Shown here: in pieces, positions 22,665 through 31,863 of the stretch | How the letters are laid out: each line of letters begins with the position of its first letter | How positions within the stretch are numbered: the stretch's first letter is position 1 | Origin: Brevundimonas naejangsanensis | GTDB taxonomy: Bacteria > Pseudomonadota > Alphaproteobacteria > Caulobacterales > Caulobacteraceae | DNA: 64,000 bases | Assembly (NCBI RefSeq): GCF_003627995.1 | Contig: NZ_CP032707.1 | Coordinates: 1,602,501-1,666,500 of the forward strand | Reading direction: 5' to 3' | The notes under the pieces: generated by a model | Seen by the model: only the letters and a program-made list of their open reading frames with translations | Databases searched by the model: none | Told to the model about the DNA's origin: nothing | Program-made: the position numbers and the translations under genes

Positions 22665-24026
22665 CTAGAAGCCGTATTTGGCGAACAGGATCAGACGCGT
22701 CATGTCGCCGTCCTGTCCCGACTCCAGCTTGCGGTCAGCGAACATCAGTTCGGCGCCGACATCAAACGCCGCGACCGGCGACCAGATCAGGTTGGCGTGG
22801 AGGCTCTGGGCCGAACGGTTGGCGCCGGTCCCGGTCAGGGCCACGTCGTTGTCCACCTTCTGCGTCGACCAGATCAGGCTGGAGCGCCAGCCCGGGGTCC
22901 AGACGTGGCGATAGGCGGCGAAGCCCGCGATCACGCCGATGGCCTCCAGATCGCCCGAAGCGTCCAGCACCGCGTCGTTGGAGAAGTTCAGCCCGACATA
23001 GCGGCCGACGCCTTCGCCCCCCGTCAGCATCAGGCGGATGTCGTCCTGGGCGCCGACCTTGACCTTGGCCGAGGCCGACAGGCCCCAGCCCGTGGCGGTG
23101 GAATCGATGTCGGTCGCCGGGTTCTGATACTTCAGCTGACGCAGCAGGCCGGACAGCTGCACGTCGCCCCACGGGCGGCTCAGCGCATAGCGGGCGGTCA
23201 GATCGGGCAGGCTGTTGTCGTCGGCGATGATGCGGGCGCCGCCGCCGAAGGGGGTGACGGTGGTCTCAGGGTTCTCCAGCGCGATGGAGAAGGGGCCGCG
23301 CGTATAGCGGACCTGCACCTGGCGGGCGAAGACCGTGCCCTCGGCCGCTCCGACGAAGTCGGCCGATTCCGGCAGGACGGCGGTGTTCTGGAAGTTGGTC
23401 CACTCCTGGCCGATCAGCCACTCATCGATGGTGACGAAGGCGCGGCGCAGGGCCGGGTTGGAGGCGCTGGTGATGCGCTGATCGCCGGCGCCGGGCAGGC
23501 TCTCGAAGTCCATCTCCAGCCGCGTGCCGACCTTGCGCCCGCCGACCAGGCCGTCGGTGGTCAGCCAGAAGCGGGTCTGGCGCGCGTTGAAGTCGGTCGC
23601 GACGTCCTCGTCCGCGCCGCCGACCGGAATGGCGCCGGGCAGGTGGTAGTCGCGCAGCAGGTCGCCGTTGGCCGGATCGCCGCCGGAGTATTTCGACGCC
23701 ATGAAGTCGGTCTTGATGAAGCCGCCGAACTTCACCGTATGGTCGCCGATGCGGAAGCCCTCCGACGGCGCGGCGGGGGCCGGGGCCGGCGTCGGCGCAG
23801 ACGCCGGGCGGGTCTCCAGGCGGATGATATCCTGGGCCAGGGCCTGATTTTGGGACGTCTGCTGCGTTCGGGCGGCGGCGACTTCGGCCTTGAGGCTGTT
23901 CAGCTCCGCTTCGAGCTGGGCGATGCGGGCCTCGAGGGCGGCGCCGGCGTCCTGGGCCAGGACGGCGCCGGGCGTGAGCAACAGCGCAGCCGCGGCCGCG
24001 CCGCCGAGCAGGCGGCAGCTTTTCAT
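22665..24026 (-). CDS. DcaP-like outer-membrane porin
   Basis: 453 residues. Signal peptide [20 protein letters not shown] with cleavage near AVLAQ. Then a short coiled coil ([20 protein letters not shown] and [18 protein letters not shown]), then a beta-barrel ending in a C-terminal Phe (LILFAKYGF). This layout is that of DcaP-type trimeric porins, which pass small dicarboxylates and similar anions. Position directly upstream of acs suggests it admits carboxylates such as acetate. The start at 24026 removes a long N-terminal extension with no homology. Confidence 0.88.
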   Translation of the reverse strand: MKSCRLLGGAAAAALLLTPGAVLAQDAGAALEARIAQLEAELNSLKAEVAAARTQQTSQNQALAQDIIRLETRPASAPTPAPAPAAPSEGFRIGDHTVKFGGFIKTDFMASKYSGGDPANGDLLRDYHLPGAIPVGGADEDVATDFNARQTRFWLTTDGLVGGRKVGTRLEMDFESLPGAGDQRITSASNPALRRAFVTIDEWLIGQEWTNFQNTAVLPESADFVGAAEGTVFARQVQVRYTRGPFSIALENPETTVTPFGGGARIIADDNSLPDLTARYALSRPWGDVQLSGLLRQLKYQNPATDIDSTATGWGLSASAKVKVGAQDDIRLMLTGGEGVGRYVGLNFSNDAVLDASGDLEAIGVIAGFAAYRHVWTPGWRSSLIWSTQKVDNDVALTGTGANRSAQSLHANLIWSPVAAFDVGAELMFADRKLESGQDGDMTRLILFAKYGF

Positions 24027-24117
24027 GTCGGTTTCCTCCCGGGCCCGTCTGCTGCGGACCTCAGAACGGCAGCATTCCGCGCGGGTCGGGTTTGCGGCCA
24101 TTAGCCATTCGTCTAGT

Positions 24118-24132
24118 TTCGACCAAAGTCGA
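24118..24132. promoter_or_regulatory. Dyad motif in the porin-acs / response regulator promoter region
   Basis: TTCGACCAAAGTCGA contains perfect 5-bp arms TCGAC-CAAA-GTCGA. It lies 91 bp upstream of the porin start and 69 bp upstream of the divergent response-regulator start. A near copy (13 of 15) is at 30275-30289 upstream of the MHS symporter. Candidate binding site of the CrbR-type regulator; binding is inference. Confidence 0.55.
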
Positions 24133-24201
24133 GGCGCGGCATGGTGCCCCTGCGGCGCGGCGCCGAGACTCAAACAAGAACCGCGCGCGGGAAGGACGTT
24201 C

Positions 24202-24816
24202 ATGGACCGCATCGTCGTCGCCGACGACCACCCCTTGTTTCGGGCGGCGTTGAGGTCGGCCGTCGAAAAGGCCGCGCCGGGCGCCGTGATTGCGGAATGC
24301 GCCAGCTTGGCCGAGGTTCAGGCGCGACTGATCGAGGGCGCGACGGATCTGCTGTTGCTGGACCTGAAGCTGTCGGACAGCGAGGGGATGGCGGGCCTGA
24401 CTCGCATCCGCGCCGAGCACCCGGCCGTACCCGTGGCGGTGGTCTCCGCCAGCGAGGAGCCGCCGACCGTGCGTCGCGCCCTGGCGCTGGGGGCGTCGGG
24501 CTTCATTCCCAAATCGGCCGCCCTGCCCGAAATGGTCGAGGCCATCGCGGCCATGCTGGAGGGCGAGACCTGGGCCCCCGAGGTCGGGCCTCCCGACCCG
24601 GAGGAGGCCGATCTCCAGGCCCGCATCGCCAGCCTGACGCCGTCGCAGCTGCGCATCCTCGAAGGGCTGAAGGCCGGGCGGTTGAACAAGCAGATCGCCT
24701 TCGACCTGGGCGTCACCGAGGCCACCATCAAGGCGCACCTGACCAGCGTCTTCCGCAAGCTGGGGGTGCAGAACCGGACCCAGGCGGTGATCCTGGCGCA
24801 GTCGCTGGATCTCTGA
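24202..24816 (+). CDS. NarL/LuxR-type response regulator, CrbR-like
   Basis: 204 residues. The receiver domain has acidic residues Asp8/Asp9 and phospho-acceptor Asp54 (LLLLDLKLSDSEG); the C-terminal LuxR helix-turn-helix is LTPSQLRILEGLKAGRLNKQ onwards with TEATIKAHLTSVFRKLGV. It is divergent from the porin-acs operon and convergent with a transporter-coupled hybrid kinase. In gamma-proteobacteria a NarL-type regulator partnered with an SSS-kinase (CrbR/CrbS) activates acs, so this is the probable role. The ATG chosen follows GGAAGGACG; longer frames overlap the porin antisense. Confidence 0.9.
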   Translation: MDRIVVADDHPLFRAALRSAVEKAAPGAVIAECASLAEVQARLIEGATDLLLLDLKLSDSEGMAGLTRIRAEHPAVPVAVVSASEEPPTVRRALALGASGFIPKSAALPEMVEAIAAMLEGETWAPEVGPPDPEEADLQARIASLTPSQLRILEGLKAGRLNKQIAFDLGVTEATIKAHLTSVFRKLGVQNRTQAVILAQSLDL

Positions 24817-24822
24817 ACCCAT

Positions 24823-24847
24823 CTCCCTCCCCATGAAGGGGAGGGAG
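24823..24847. terminator. Palindrome between convergent regulator and kinase genes, possible bidirectional terminator
   Basis: CTCCCTCCCC-ATGAA-GGGGAGGGAG, a perfect 10-bp stem. It matches the arm of the element at 28331-28478, so it may be a solo repeat arm serving as a terminator. T-runs are weak on both sides. Confidence 0.55.
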
Positions 24848-24856
24848 AAAGTCCGG

Positions 24857-27800
24857 TCAGCTTCTCAGGAACGCCTTCAGCGCCGCCGGCTTGACCGGCT
24901 TGGGCAGCAGGGTCGCGCCCGCCGCCGTGGCGGTGTCTTTCAGCCCCTCGCGCGTGTCGGCGGTGACCAGGGCGATGCGGCGCACGCCGCGCGCACGCAG
25001 CCAGTCGACGGCGGCCAGGCCGTCCGGCTCGTCGTCGCCCAGATGCAGGTCGATCAGGGCCGCGTCGAAGGAGCCGGCCGCGGCGCACGCGTCCGCCACG
25101 GAGCGGGCGGTGACGGCCTGGGCCCCCCAGCGGGTCAGCAGCGCCGTCAGGGCGTCCAGGATGACCGGCTCATTGTCCACGCACAGCACCCGCAGCCCCG
25201 CCAGCGGCAGGCGGCGGTCGTCGGTCGCGGTGTCGGGCTCGGGCCGGACGGCGGCGCGCGGCACGGCGACGCGGAAGGCGCTCCCGCGTCCGACGCGCGA
25301 GGCCAGGGACAGGGGGTGGCCCAGCAGGTCCGACAGCTTGTGCACGATGGCCAGGCCCAGGCCCGCGCCCGGCTCGTCCACCGGGGCGCCGGGCAGGCGC
25401 ACGAACTCGCCGAAGACGTGGTCCCGATCCGCGTCGGCGATGCCGCGCCCGGTGTCGCAGACCAGCAGCTGGACCGTCTCGCCGTCCCGTCGCGCCCCGA
25501 CCAGGACCCGGCCCTGGTCGGTGTAGCGGATGGCGTTGGCGACCAGGTTCTGCAGCATGGAGCGCAGCAGGTCCCGGTCCGAGGCGACCCACAGGCGCGA
25601 CGGCACGACCGTCAGCCGCAGCCCCTTGGCGCGGGCCATGGGCGCGAACTCGCGGCGCAGGTCGGCGAACAGCCCTTCCAGGGCCAGGGGCGCCACGGCG
25701 GGCCGCACGCCGCCCGCCTCGAGTCTGGACAGGTTGAGCAGGGCGGTCAACAGGCGGTGGGCGCTGTCGATGGCGCGGTCGGCATTGGTCGCGAGGCCGC
25801 GCGCGCTGGAGCCCTCCAGCGCCGGGTCCTCCTTCAAGGCGGCGATGAACAGGCGGGCGGCGTGCAAGGGCTGCAGCAGGTCGTGGCTGGCCGCCGCCAG
25901 GAAGCGGGTCTTGGAGGCGGTGGCCTCCTCGGCCTGCCGACGGGCCTCGTCGAGGCGTCGGGTGCGGTCGGCGACGCGCGCCTCCAGCCGTTCGTTGGCC
26001 TCTTCCAGATCGCGCGCGGCGCGGCGCAGGGCGGTGATGTCGGTGTAGCTGGTGGCGTAGCCGCCGCCGGGGATGGGCGCGCCGGATGAGCGCAGGATGC
26101 GGCCGTCGGGCTGCTCGCGCTCATGGTCGTGGGGGATGCGGCGGGCCAGGGCCTCCAGCCGCCGCTCGACCCAGGCGTCGATCTCGTGAGCCGGTACGCC
26201 CGCCTCGCCGCGCTCGGCGTTCAGGCGATAGACGGCGGCGATGGGCAGGCCGACGTGGACGAAGCCGGCGGGCAGGTCGAACATCTCGACATAGCGGCGG
26301 TTCCAGGCGGTCAGGCGCAGGTCTTCGTCGACGACGCTGACGCCCTGATCGATGTTGTCGAGCGTGGTCTGCAGCAGGTCGCGGTTGAACTGGACCGCCT
26401 GGGAGGCCTCGTCGAGCATCCGCACCACGTCCTCGGGCGCGCGGCCTCCGGCGGCCAGGGCCGCAGCCAGAACGCGGCGGGCGGCGGCGGCCCCGACGGC
26501 CCCCGCCAGCATCCGCTCGGCGGCGCGGGCCAGCGTCGCGTCGGCGGGATCGGCGTCCTTGAGCCTGATATCGGTTTCGCGCGCCCAGGCGGCGAAGGCG
26601 CGCTCGGCCCGCTCGTCGCCGATGAAGCGGGCGACCAGGGCGCGCAGGTCGCCGACCGAGGCCCCGGCCGAGCCGCCGCGCCCCTCCATCCAGTCCGGTC
26701 CCAGGCGGTCGACGAAGGCGCGGGCCTGGACCCGGTCTATCAGGCGCGGCGGCCGCGCCCGCGACACCAGGACGAAGACGCCGAGGTTCAGCGACAGGCT
26801 GAGGAAGACGCCCGCCGCGAACGGGTCTTCCAGCCCCAGCATGGCCGGGACGTTCAGGCCGAAGCCGGGCGCCAACTGCGGCGCGGCCAGCAGCACGGCC
26901 CAGACCGCCATCCCCGCCGCCAGGCCCGCCAGGGCGCCGCCGGCGCGCCCGCCGCGCCACAGCACCGCTCCGAACAGGGCGGGCGCCAGCTGGGCCAGGG
27001 CGGCGAAGGACACCAGGCCCATGGCCGCCAGCCCGCTGGTCCGGTCCATCGCCAGATAGTAGAGCCAGGCCAGCAGCAGCAGGGCGACGATGGCCAGGCG
27101 GCGGATGTTCAGCAGGGTCCGCGCCATGTCCGGCGGCGCCGCGCCGCGCCGCCGTCCGGCGCCCATCAGCGGCAGGACCAGGTTGTTGGACACCATGGCC
27201 GACAGGGCCACGGCCTCGACGATGACCATGGCGGTGGCGGCCGAGAAGCCGCCGACGAAGACCACGGCGGTCAACAGGCTCTGCCGCGCGCCGAGCGGCA
27301 GGGCCAGCACCAGCAGGTCGGGGTTGGTCCGGGGCGTGAACAGTCCGCCCGCCGCCACCAGCGGCAGCACCGCCAGACTGGTCAGCAGCAGATAGACGGG
27401 GAAGATCCAGCGCGCCCGGCGCACCTGGGCCGGGTCGCCGCCTTCGACGAAGGCGACGTGGAACTGACGCGGCAGGCAGAAGATGGCCAGGGTCGCCACC
27501 AGGGTGATGGCCATGAAGCGGGCGTCGATCCGGGGCCAGGCGCCCAGCTGGCCCAGGCTGTCGACCACGGCCTGCCGCGACGGCGAGGCGGCCAGCAGGA
27601 AGACGGCGAAGACGGCGACCGCCAGCAGGGCGGCCAGTTTGACAATGGACTCGATGCCGATTGCCTGGATCAGGCCACGGTTGTGCTCCGTCAGGTCGGG
27701 GCGTCGCGCGCCGAACAGGATGGCGAAGCCCGCCAGCACGGCCGCCATGACCAGGACGGTCAGGCTCTCGGACCCGGCGACGGGGGTGCCGGCCGTGATC

Positions 27801-28240
27801 ATCTCCCCGGCCATCGACAGGGACTTGAGCTGCAGCGCGATGTAGGGGACCGAGCCCAGGATGGCGACGCCCGCCACCGCCGCGCCCAGGGCCGGGCTCT
27901 TGCCGTAGCGGGAGGAGATGAAGTCGGCCATGGAGCCGACGTTCTCGCGCCGCGCGGCCGAGGCGACGCGCCGCCACAGCGGCAGCAGCAGGGTCATGCC
28001 CAGCACAGGGCCGATGTAGATGGGCAGATAGTCCCACCCGTCGCGCGCCGCCGTCCCCACCGCGCCGTAATAGGTCCAGGAGGTGCAGTAGATGGCCAGC
28101 GACAGGGCGTAGAGCGACGGACCCAGCATCCCGCCGCGCGCCTTGATCTGCGGCCGTTCGTACCACCAGGCGATGGCGAACAGGGCGGCCATGTAGAGGG
28201 CCGTCAGGGCCAGGGTGGCGAGGCTGAACATGGGCGTCAT
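24857..28240 (-). CDS. Sodium/solute symporter-like hybrid histidine kinase, CrbS-like
   Basis: About 1127 residues. The first 480 form a multi-span SSS (PutP-like) transporter domain (ALYAMSLAIYCTSWTYYGAVG region), followed by a PAS-like domain, HisKA with phospho-acceptor His786 (AAASHDLLQPLHAARLF), HATPase, and a C-terminal receiver with Asp1064 (ALIDLHLGDDEPDG). Such transporter-kinase fusions sense carboxylates; CrbS controls the acetate switch. The start is ambiguous: ATG 28240 (MTPMFSL) or 28231 (MFSL); neither has a clear ribosome site. A terminator-like hairpin sits only 31 bp upstream. Confidence 0.9.
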   Translation of the reverse strand: MTPMFSLATLALTALYMAALFAIAWWYERPQIKARGGMLGPSLYALSLAIYCTSWTYYGAVGTAARDGWDYLPIYIGPVLGMTLLLPLWRRVASAARRENVGSMADFISSRYGKSPALGAAVAGVAILGSVPYIALQLKSLSMAGEMITAGTPVAGSESLTVLVMAAVLAGFAILFGARRPDLTEHNRGLIQAIGIESIVKLAALLAVAVFAVFLLAASPSRQAVVDSLGQLGAWPRIDARFMAITLVATLAIFCLPRQFHVAFVEGGDPAQVRRARWIFPVYLLLTSLAVLPLVAAGGLFTPRTNPDLLVLALPLGARQSLLTAVVFVGGFSAATAMVIVEAVALSAMVSNNLVLPLMGAGRRRGAAPPDMARTLLNIRRLAIVALLLLAWLYYLAMDRTSGLAAMGLVSFAALAQLAPALFGAVLWRGGRAGGALAGLAAGMAVWAVLLAAPQLAPGFGLNVPAMLGLEDPFAAGVFLSLSLNLGVFVLVSRARPPRLIDRVQARAFVDRLGPDWMEGRGGSAGASVGDLRALVARFIGDERAERAFAAWARETDIRLKDADPADATLARAAERMLAGAVGAAAARRVLAAALAAGGRAPEDVVRMLDEASQAVQFNRDLLQTTLDNIDQGVSVVDEDLRLTAWNRRYVEMFDLPAGFVHVGLPIAAVYRLNAERGEAGVPAHEIDAWVERRLEALARRIPHDHEREQPDGRILRSSGAPIPGGGYATSYTDITALRRAARDLEEANERLEARVADRTRRLDEARRQAEEATASKTRFLAAASHDLLQPLHAARLFIAALKEDPALEGSSARGLATNADRAIDSAHRLLTALLNLSRLEAGGVRPAVAPLALEGLFADLRREFAPMARAKGLRLTVVPSRLWVASDRDLLRSMLQNLVANAIRYTDQGRVLVGARRDGETVQLLVCDTGRGIADADRDHVFGEFVRLPGAPVDEPGAGLGLAIVHKLSDLLGHPLSLASRVGRGSAFRVAVPRAAVRPEPDTATDDRRLPLAGLRVLCVDNEPVILDALTALLTRWGAQAVTARSVADACAAAGSFDAALIDLHLGDDEPDGLAAVDWLRARGVRRIALVTADTREGLKDTATAAGATLLPKPVKPAALKAFLRS

Positions 28241-28270
28241 CTGGGCCGGGCGCGATCGCGCGGGCAAGTG

Positions 28271-28304
28271 AAAAAAGGGCGGCCCGGCCGAAGCCGGACC
28301 GCCC
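28271..28304 (-). terminator. Rho-independent terminator upstream of the CrbS-like gene
   Basis: On the minus strand GGGCGGTCCGGC and GCCGGGCCGCCC form an almost perfect 12-bp stem followed by TTTTTT. It would end the transcript from the MHS symporter gene, about 190 bp upstream. It also lies within the expected promoter zone of the kinase gene. Confidence 0.85.
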
Positions 28305-28330
28305 TCGGGTTGGCGAAAGTCACAACCTTT

Positions 28331-28478
28331 CCTTCCCCTTCATGGGGAGGGTGGTCGTAGCGAAGCGGAGAACGGGTGGGGAGGGCTTGGCGATCCTGGC
28401 CTCGGCGCCTGAATAGCCTGGCCGCCCCACCCGGCTTCGCCCTGACGGGTTCAGCCACCCTCCCCATGAAGGGGAGGG
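28331..28478 (-). repeat. 148-bp inverted-repeat element, family C-like, copy 3
   Basis: Arms at 28331-28354 and 28455-28478: CCTTCCCCTTCATGGGGAGG(GTGG) and its near complement. Inside, AGCGAAGCGGAG and CGGCTTCGCC also pair. It lies 13 bp after the symporter stop. Confidence 0.75.
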
Positions 28479-28491
28479 AGAGCGTCGCGCC

Positions 28492-30162
28492 TCAGTCGTG
28501 GATGTTCACGTCCTTGCCTTCCTTCACGAAGAGGACGCCCACCACCAGGGTCAGCACGGCGATGACGATCGGATACCAGAGGCCGTTGTAGATGTTGCCC
28601 GAGGCCGCGACCATGGCGAAGGCCGTGGTCGGCAGGAAGCCGCCGAACCAGCCGTTGCCGATGTGATAGGGCAGGGACATGGAGGTGTAGCGCACCTTGG
28701 TCGGGAACATCTCGACCAGGGCGGCGGCGATCGGGCCGTAGACCATGGTCACATAGAGGACCAGCAGGAACAGGATGCCGATCACCATGGGCTTGTTGAC
28801 CAGGGCGTTGTCGGCCTTGGCCGGATAGCCGGCCTCGGTCAGGGCGGCGGTCAGGCCCGCGTCCCAGGTCTTCTTCTGCGCGTCGAAGTCGGCCTTGGCC
28901 AGCACCTTGCCGTTGAAGGACTCCACCACCCGGTCGCCGATGCGGACCTGGGCGACGGTTCCGGCGGGGGCGGCTTCATTGACGTAGGTGACGCCGGCCT
29001 TGGCCAGGTGGGTCTTGGCCAGGTCGCACGAGCTGTTGAAGACGGTCTTGCCGACCGGGTCGAACTGGAAGTGGCAGTCGGCCGGGTTGGCGACGACGGT
29101 GACCGGCGCCGAGGCCACGGCGGCGGCGAGGCGCGGGTTGGCCGCGACCGTCAGCCCCTGGAACAGCGGGAAGTAGGTCAGGGCCGCCAGCAGGCAGCCG
29201 GTCAGGATGATGGGCTTGCGGCCGATCTTGTCGGACAGCCAGCCGAAGATGACGAAGAAGGGCGTCGCCAGCGCCAGGGCGGCGGCGATCAGGATGTTGG
29301 CCAGGGCCGGATCGACCTTGAGCGTCTTCTCGAGGAAGAAGAGGGCGTAGAACTGGCCCGTGTACCAGACCACGGCCTGACCGGCGGCGAGGCCGAACAG
29401 GGCGATCAGCACCAGCTTCAGGTTCGGCCACATCAGGAAGCTGTCCTTCAGGGGGGTGGTCGAGCCCTTGCCCTCGGCCTTCATGCGTTTGAACGCCGGG
29501 CTTTCCGACAGCTTCAGGCGGATCCACAGGGACACGCCCAGCAGCAGGATCGAAACCAGGAAGGGGATGCGCCAGCCCCATTCGACGAAGGCGTCCTCGC
29601 CCACGGTGAAGCGCACGCCCAGGATCACCATCAGGCTGAGCAGCAGGCCCACGGTGGCGGTGATCTGGATGAAGGAGGTGTAGAAGCCGCGCTTGCCGTT
29701 GGGAGCGTGCTCGGCGACGTAGGTGGCGGCGCCGCCGTATTCCCCGCCCAGGGCCAGGCCCTGGATCAGGCGCATCAGCACCAGGGTGATCGGCGCGGCG
29801 ATGCCGATGGCGGCGTAGGGCGGCAACAGGCCGACCACGAAGGTCGAGATGCCCATCAGCAGCATGGTCACCAGGAAGGTGTTCTTGCGCCCCCACAGGT
29901 CGCCCATGCGGCCGAAGACGACGGCCCCGAACGGCCGGATGGCGAAGCCCGCGGCGAAGGCCATCAGGGCGAAGATGAAGCCGGTGGTCTCGTTCACGCC
30001 CGAGAAGAACTGGGCGGAGATGATCGCGGCCAGCGAGCCGTAGAGATAGAAGTCGTACCATTCGATGACGGTGCCGACGGAGGAGGCGAGAATCACCAGC
30101 CGGTCGTTCTTGTCGACCGTGTGCTCCACGCCCTCCGCCGCATCCATGGTGCGGTCGGTCAT
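28492..30162 (-). CDS. MHS-family MFS symporter with large periplasmic insertion
   Basis: 556 residues, against about 430-450 for typical metabolite:H+ symporters of this family (e.g. proline/betaine or 2-oxoglutarate permeases). Seen: GTVIEWYDFYLYG, DLWGRKNTFLV and RLIQGLALGGEYGG signatures. About 118 extra residues (340-457) lie between predicted helices 9 and 10, which puts them in the periplasm; they contain Cys363 and Cys379. The substrate is likely a small carboxylate given the acetate-module setting and the shared upstream motif. Substrate and role of the insertion are inference. Confidence 0.88.
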   Translation of the reverse strand: MTDRTMDAAEGVEHTVDKNDRLVILASSVGTVIEWYDFYLYGSLAAIISAQFFSGVNETTGFIFALMAFAAGFAIRPFGAVVFGRMGDLWGRKNTFLVTMLLMGISTFVVGLLPPYAAIGIAAPITLVLMRLIQGLALGGEYGGAATYVAEHAPNGKRGFYTSFIQITATVGLLLSLMVILGVRFTVGEDAFVEWGWRIPFLVSILLLGVSLWIRLKLSESPAFKRMKAEGKGSTTPLKDSFLMWPNLKLVLIALFGLAAGQAVVWYTGQFYALFFLEKTLKVDPALANILIAAALALATPFFVIFGWLSDKIGRKPIILTGCLLAALTYFPLFQGLTVAANPRLAAAVASAPVTVVANPADCHFQFDPVGKTVFNSSCDLAKTHLAKAGVTYVNEAAPAGTVAQVRIGDRVVESFNGKVLAKADFDAQKKTWDAGLTAALTEAGYPAKADNALVNKPMVIGILFLLVLYVTMVYGPIAAALVEMFPTKVRYTSMSLPYHIGNGWFGGFLPTTAFAMVAASGNIYNGLWYPIVIAVLTLVVGVLFVKEGKDVNIHD

Positions 30163-30274
30163 GGGCAGTCCCTTCCTGTGCAGCCGCGAGGCGCGGCGCT
30201 TTCCCTCGCGCCCGGCGTGCTTTGCGCCGAGCGTCGGAAGGGAGAGTGACAGCAGGAAACCGGGTTTGCGGAGA

Positions 30275-30289
30275 GCGACCTTGGTCGAA
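30275..30289 (-). promoter_or_regulatory. Copy of the CrbR-candidate motif upstream of the MHS symporter
   Basis: On the minus strand TTCGACCAAGGTCGC, 13 of 15 identical to the site at 24118-24132, with perfect CGACC-AA-GGTCG arms. It is 113 bp upstream of the symporter start. Confidence 0.5.
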
Positions 30290-30305
30290 TAATCCGGCTT
30301 GGGAG

Positions 30306-30326
30306 CCCTCTCCCGGCGGGAGAGGG
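30306..30326 (-). terminator. Hairpin after the gabD-like gene
   Basis: CCCTCTCCC-GGC-GGGAGAGGG, perfect 9-bp stem, begins 2 bp after the stop on the minus strand. No T-run follows, so it may act in RNA stability or as a weak terminator. Confidence 0.5.
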
Positions 30327-30327
30327 A

Positions 30328-31773
30328 TCAAAGACCCATGCAGAGATACTTGATCTCCAGATAGTCCTCGATGCCGTGGCGGGAGCCTTCGCGGCCGAGG
30401 CCCGATTGCTTGACGCCGCCGAAGGGGGCGCCCTCGGTGGAGATCAGGCCGGTGTTGACGCCGATCATCCCCGTTTCCAGCGCCTCGGCGACGCGCCAGA
30501 CGCGGCTCAAGTCGCGGGCGTAGAAATAGCCGGCCAGGCCGAAGACGGTGTCGTTGGCCAAGGCGATCCCTTCCTCCTCGGTCTCGAAGCGGACGACGCC
30601 GGAGACGGGGCCGAAGGTCTCCTCGCGGCACATCTGCATGTCCTGGCTCACGCTCGACAGGACCGTCGGCTGGAAGAAGGTTCCGCCCAGGTCGTGGCGC
30701 CCGCCGCCGGTCAAAAGGGTCGCGCCCTTGGCCAGGGCGTCGGCGACGTGGGCCTCGACCTTCTTCACGGCCTTTTCGTCGATCAGGGGGCCGATCTGGA
30801 CGCCGTCGTCCAGGCCGTTTCCGACCTTCAGCGCCTGCGTGGCCTTGGTCAGCTTGGCGACGAACTCGTCGTGGACGGCAGACTGCACATAGAAGCGGTT
30901 GGTGCAGACGCAGGTCTGGCCCGCGTTGCGATATTTGGAGGCGACGGCGCCCGCCACGGCGGCGTCCACATCGGCGTCGTCGAAGACCAGGAAGGGGGCG
31001 TTGCCGCCCAGCTCCAGGCTCATCTTCTTGATGGTCTGCGACGACTGTTCCATCAGCAGGCGGCCGATCTCGGTCGAGCCGGTGAAGCTGATCTTGCGCA
31101 CCGTTTCATTCGACGTCAGCTCGCCGCCGATGGCCGAGGCCGAGCCGGTGACGACGTTGAACAGACCGGGCGGCAGGCCCGCCTCTTCCGCCAGAACGGC
31201 CAGCGCCAGAGCCGACAGCGGCGTCTGGCTGGCCGGCTTCAGCACCACGGCGCAGCCGGCGGCCAGGGCCGGGCCGACCTTGCGGGTGATCATGGCGGCG
31301 GGGAAGTTCCACGGCGTGATCGCCCCCACCACCCCGACCGGCTGGCGCAGGGTCACGATCCGCTTGGCGGCGTCATGGGAAGGGATGACCTCGCCATAGG
31401 TGCGTTTGCCCTCCTCGGCGAACCATTCGATGAAGCTGGCGGCATAGGCGATCTCGCCCCTGGCCTCGGTCAGGCTCTTGCCCTGCTCGCGGGTCAGCAG
31501 GCGGCCCAGCGCCTCCTGCTCGCTCATCATCAGGTCGAACCAGCGGCGAAGGATGCGGGCCCGTTCGCCCGCCGTCCTGGCGGCCCAGGGCTTCATCGCG
31601 GCCTCGGCGGCGGCGATAGCGCGGCGGGTCTCAGGGGCGCTCATGTCGGGCACGGTCGCCAGCACCTCGCCCGTGGCGGGGTTGGTCACGTCGAGGGTTC
31701 CGCCGCCGTCGGCGTCGATCCAGCGGCCGTCGACATAGGCCTGATGACGCAGCAGGCGGGCGGGGTCGGACAT
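30328..31773 (-). CDS. gabD: NAD(P)-dependent succinate-semialdehyde dehydrogenase
   Basis: 481 residues. It oxidises succinate semialdehyde to succinate. The active-site residues sit at the same numbers as in E. coli GabD: Glu254 (SLELGGNAPF) and Cys288 followed by Cys290 (NAGQTCVCTNRF), the pair known to be redox sensitive. NAD-binding ITPWNFP is at 152-158. AGGAG precedes the ATG. No gabT (transaminase) or gabP is adjacent, so it may serve other semialdehydes. It is followed by the MHS symporter on the same strand, 165 bp away. Confidence 0.92.
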   Translation of the reverse strand: MSDPARLLRHQAYVDGRWIDADGGGTLDVTNPATGEVLATVPDMSAPETRRAIAAAEAAMKPWAARTAGERARILRRWFDLMMSEQEALGRLLTREQGKSLTEARGEIAYAASFIEWFAEEGKRTYGEVIPSHDAAKRIVTLRQPVGVVGAITPWNFPAAMITRKVGPALAAGCAVVLKPASQTPLSALALAVLAEEAGLPPGLFNVVTGSASAIGGELTSNETVRKISFTGSTEIGRLLMEQSSQTIKKMSLELGGNAPFLVFDDADVDAAVAGAVASKYRNAGQTCVCTNRFYVQSAVHDEFVAKLTKATQALKVGNGLDDGVQIGPLIDEKAVKKVEAHVADALAKGATLLTGGGRHDLGGTFFQPTVLSSVSQDMQMCREETFGPVSGVVRFETEEEGIALANDTVFGLAGYFYARDLSRVWRVAEALETGMIGVNTGLISTEGAPFGGVKQSGLGREGSRHGIEDYLEIKYLCMGL

Positions 31774-31863
31774 GGGGGCTCCTGGGAAGGCGGGGGCGGG
31801 AAGCCCGCATAACGCGCCGAGGGCGGCCCGGCTGCAAGACGGCGAAACGCCCGGGCGCCGATC

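Noticed and set aside
20624..23062. An 812-codon open frame opposite acs and the porin
   Set aside because: Antisense of well-supported genes; low-complexity translation.
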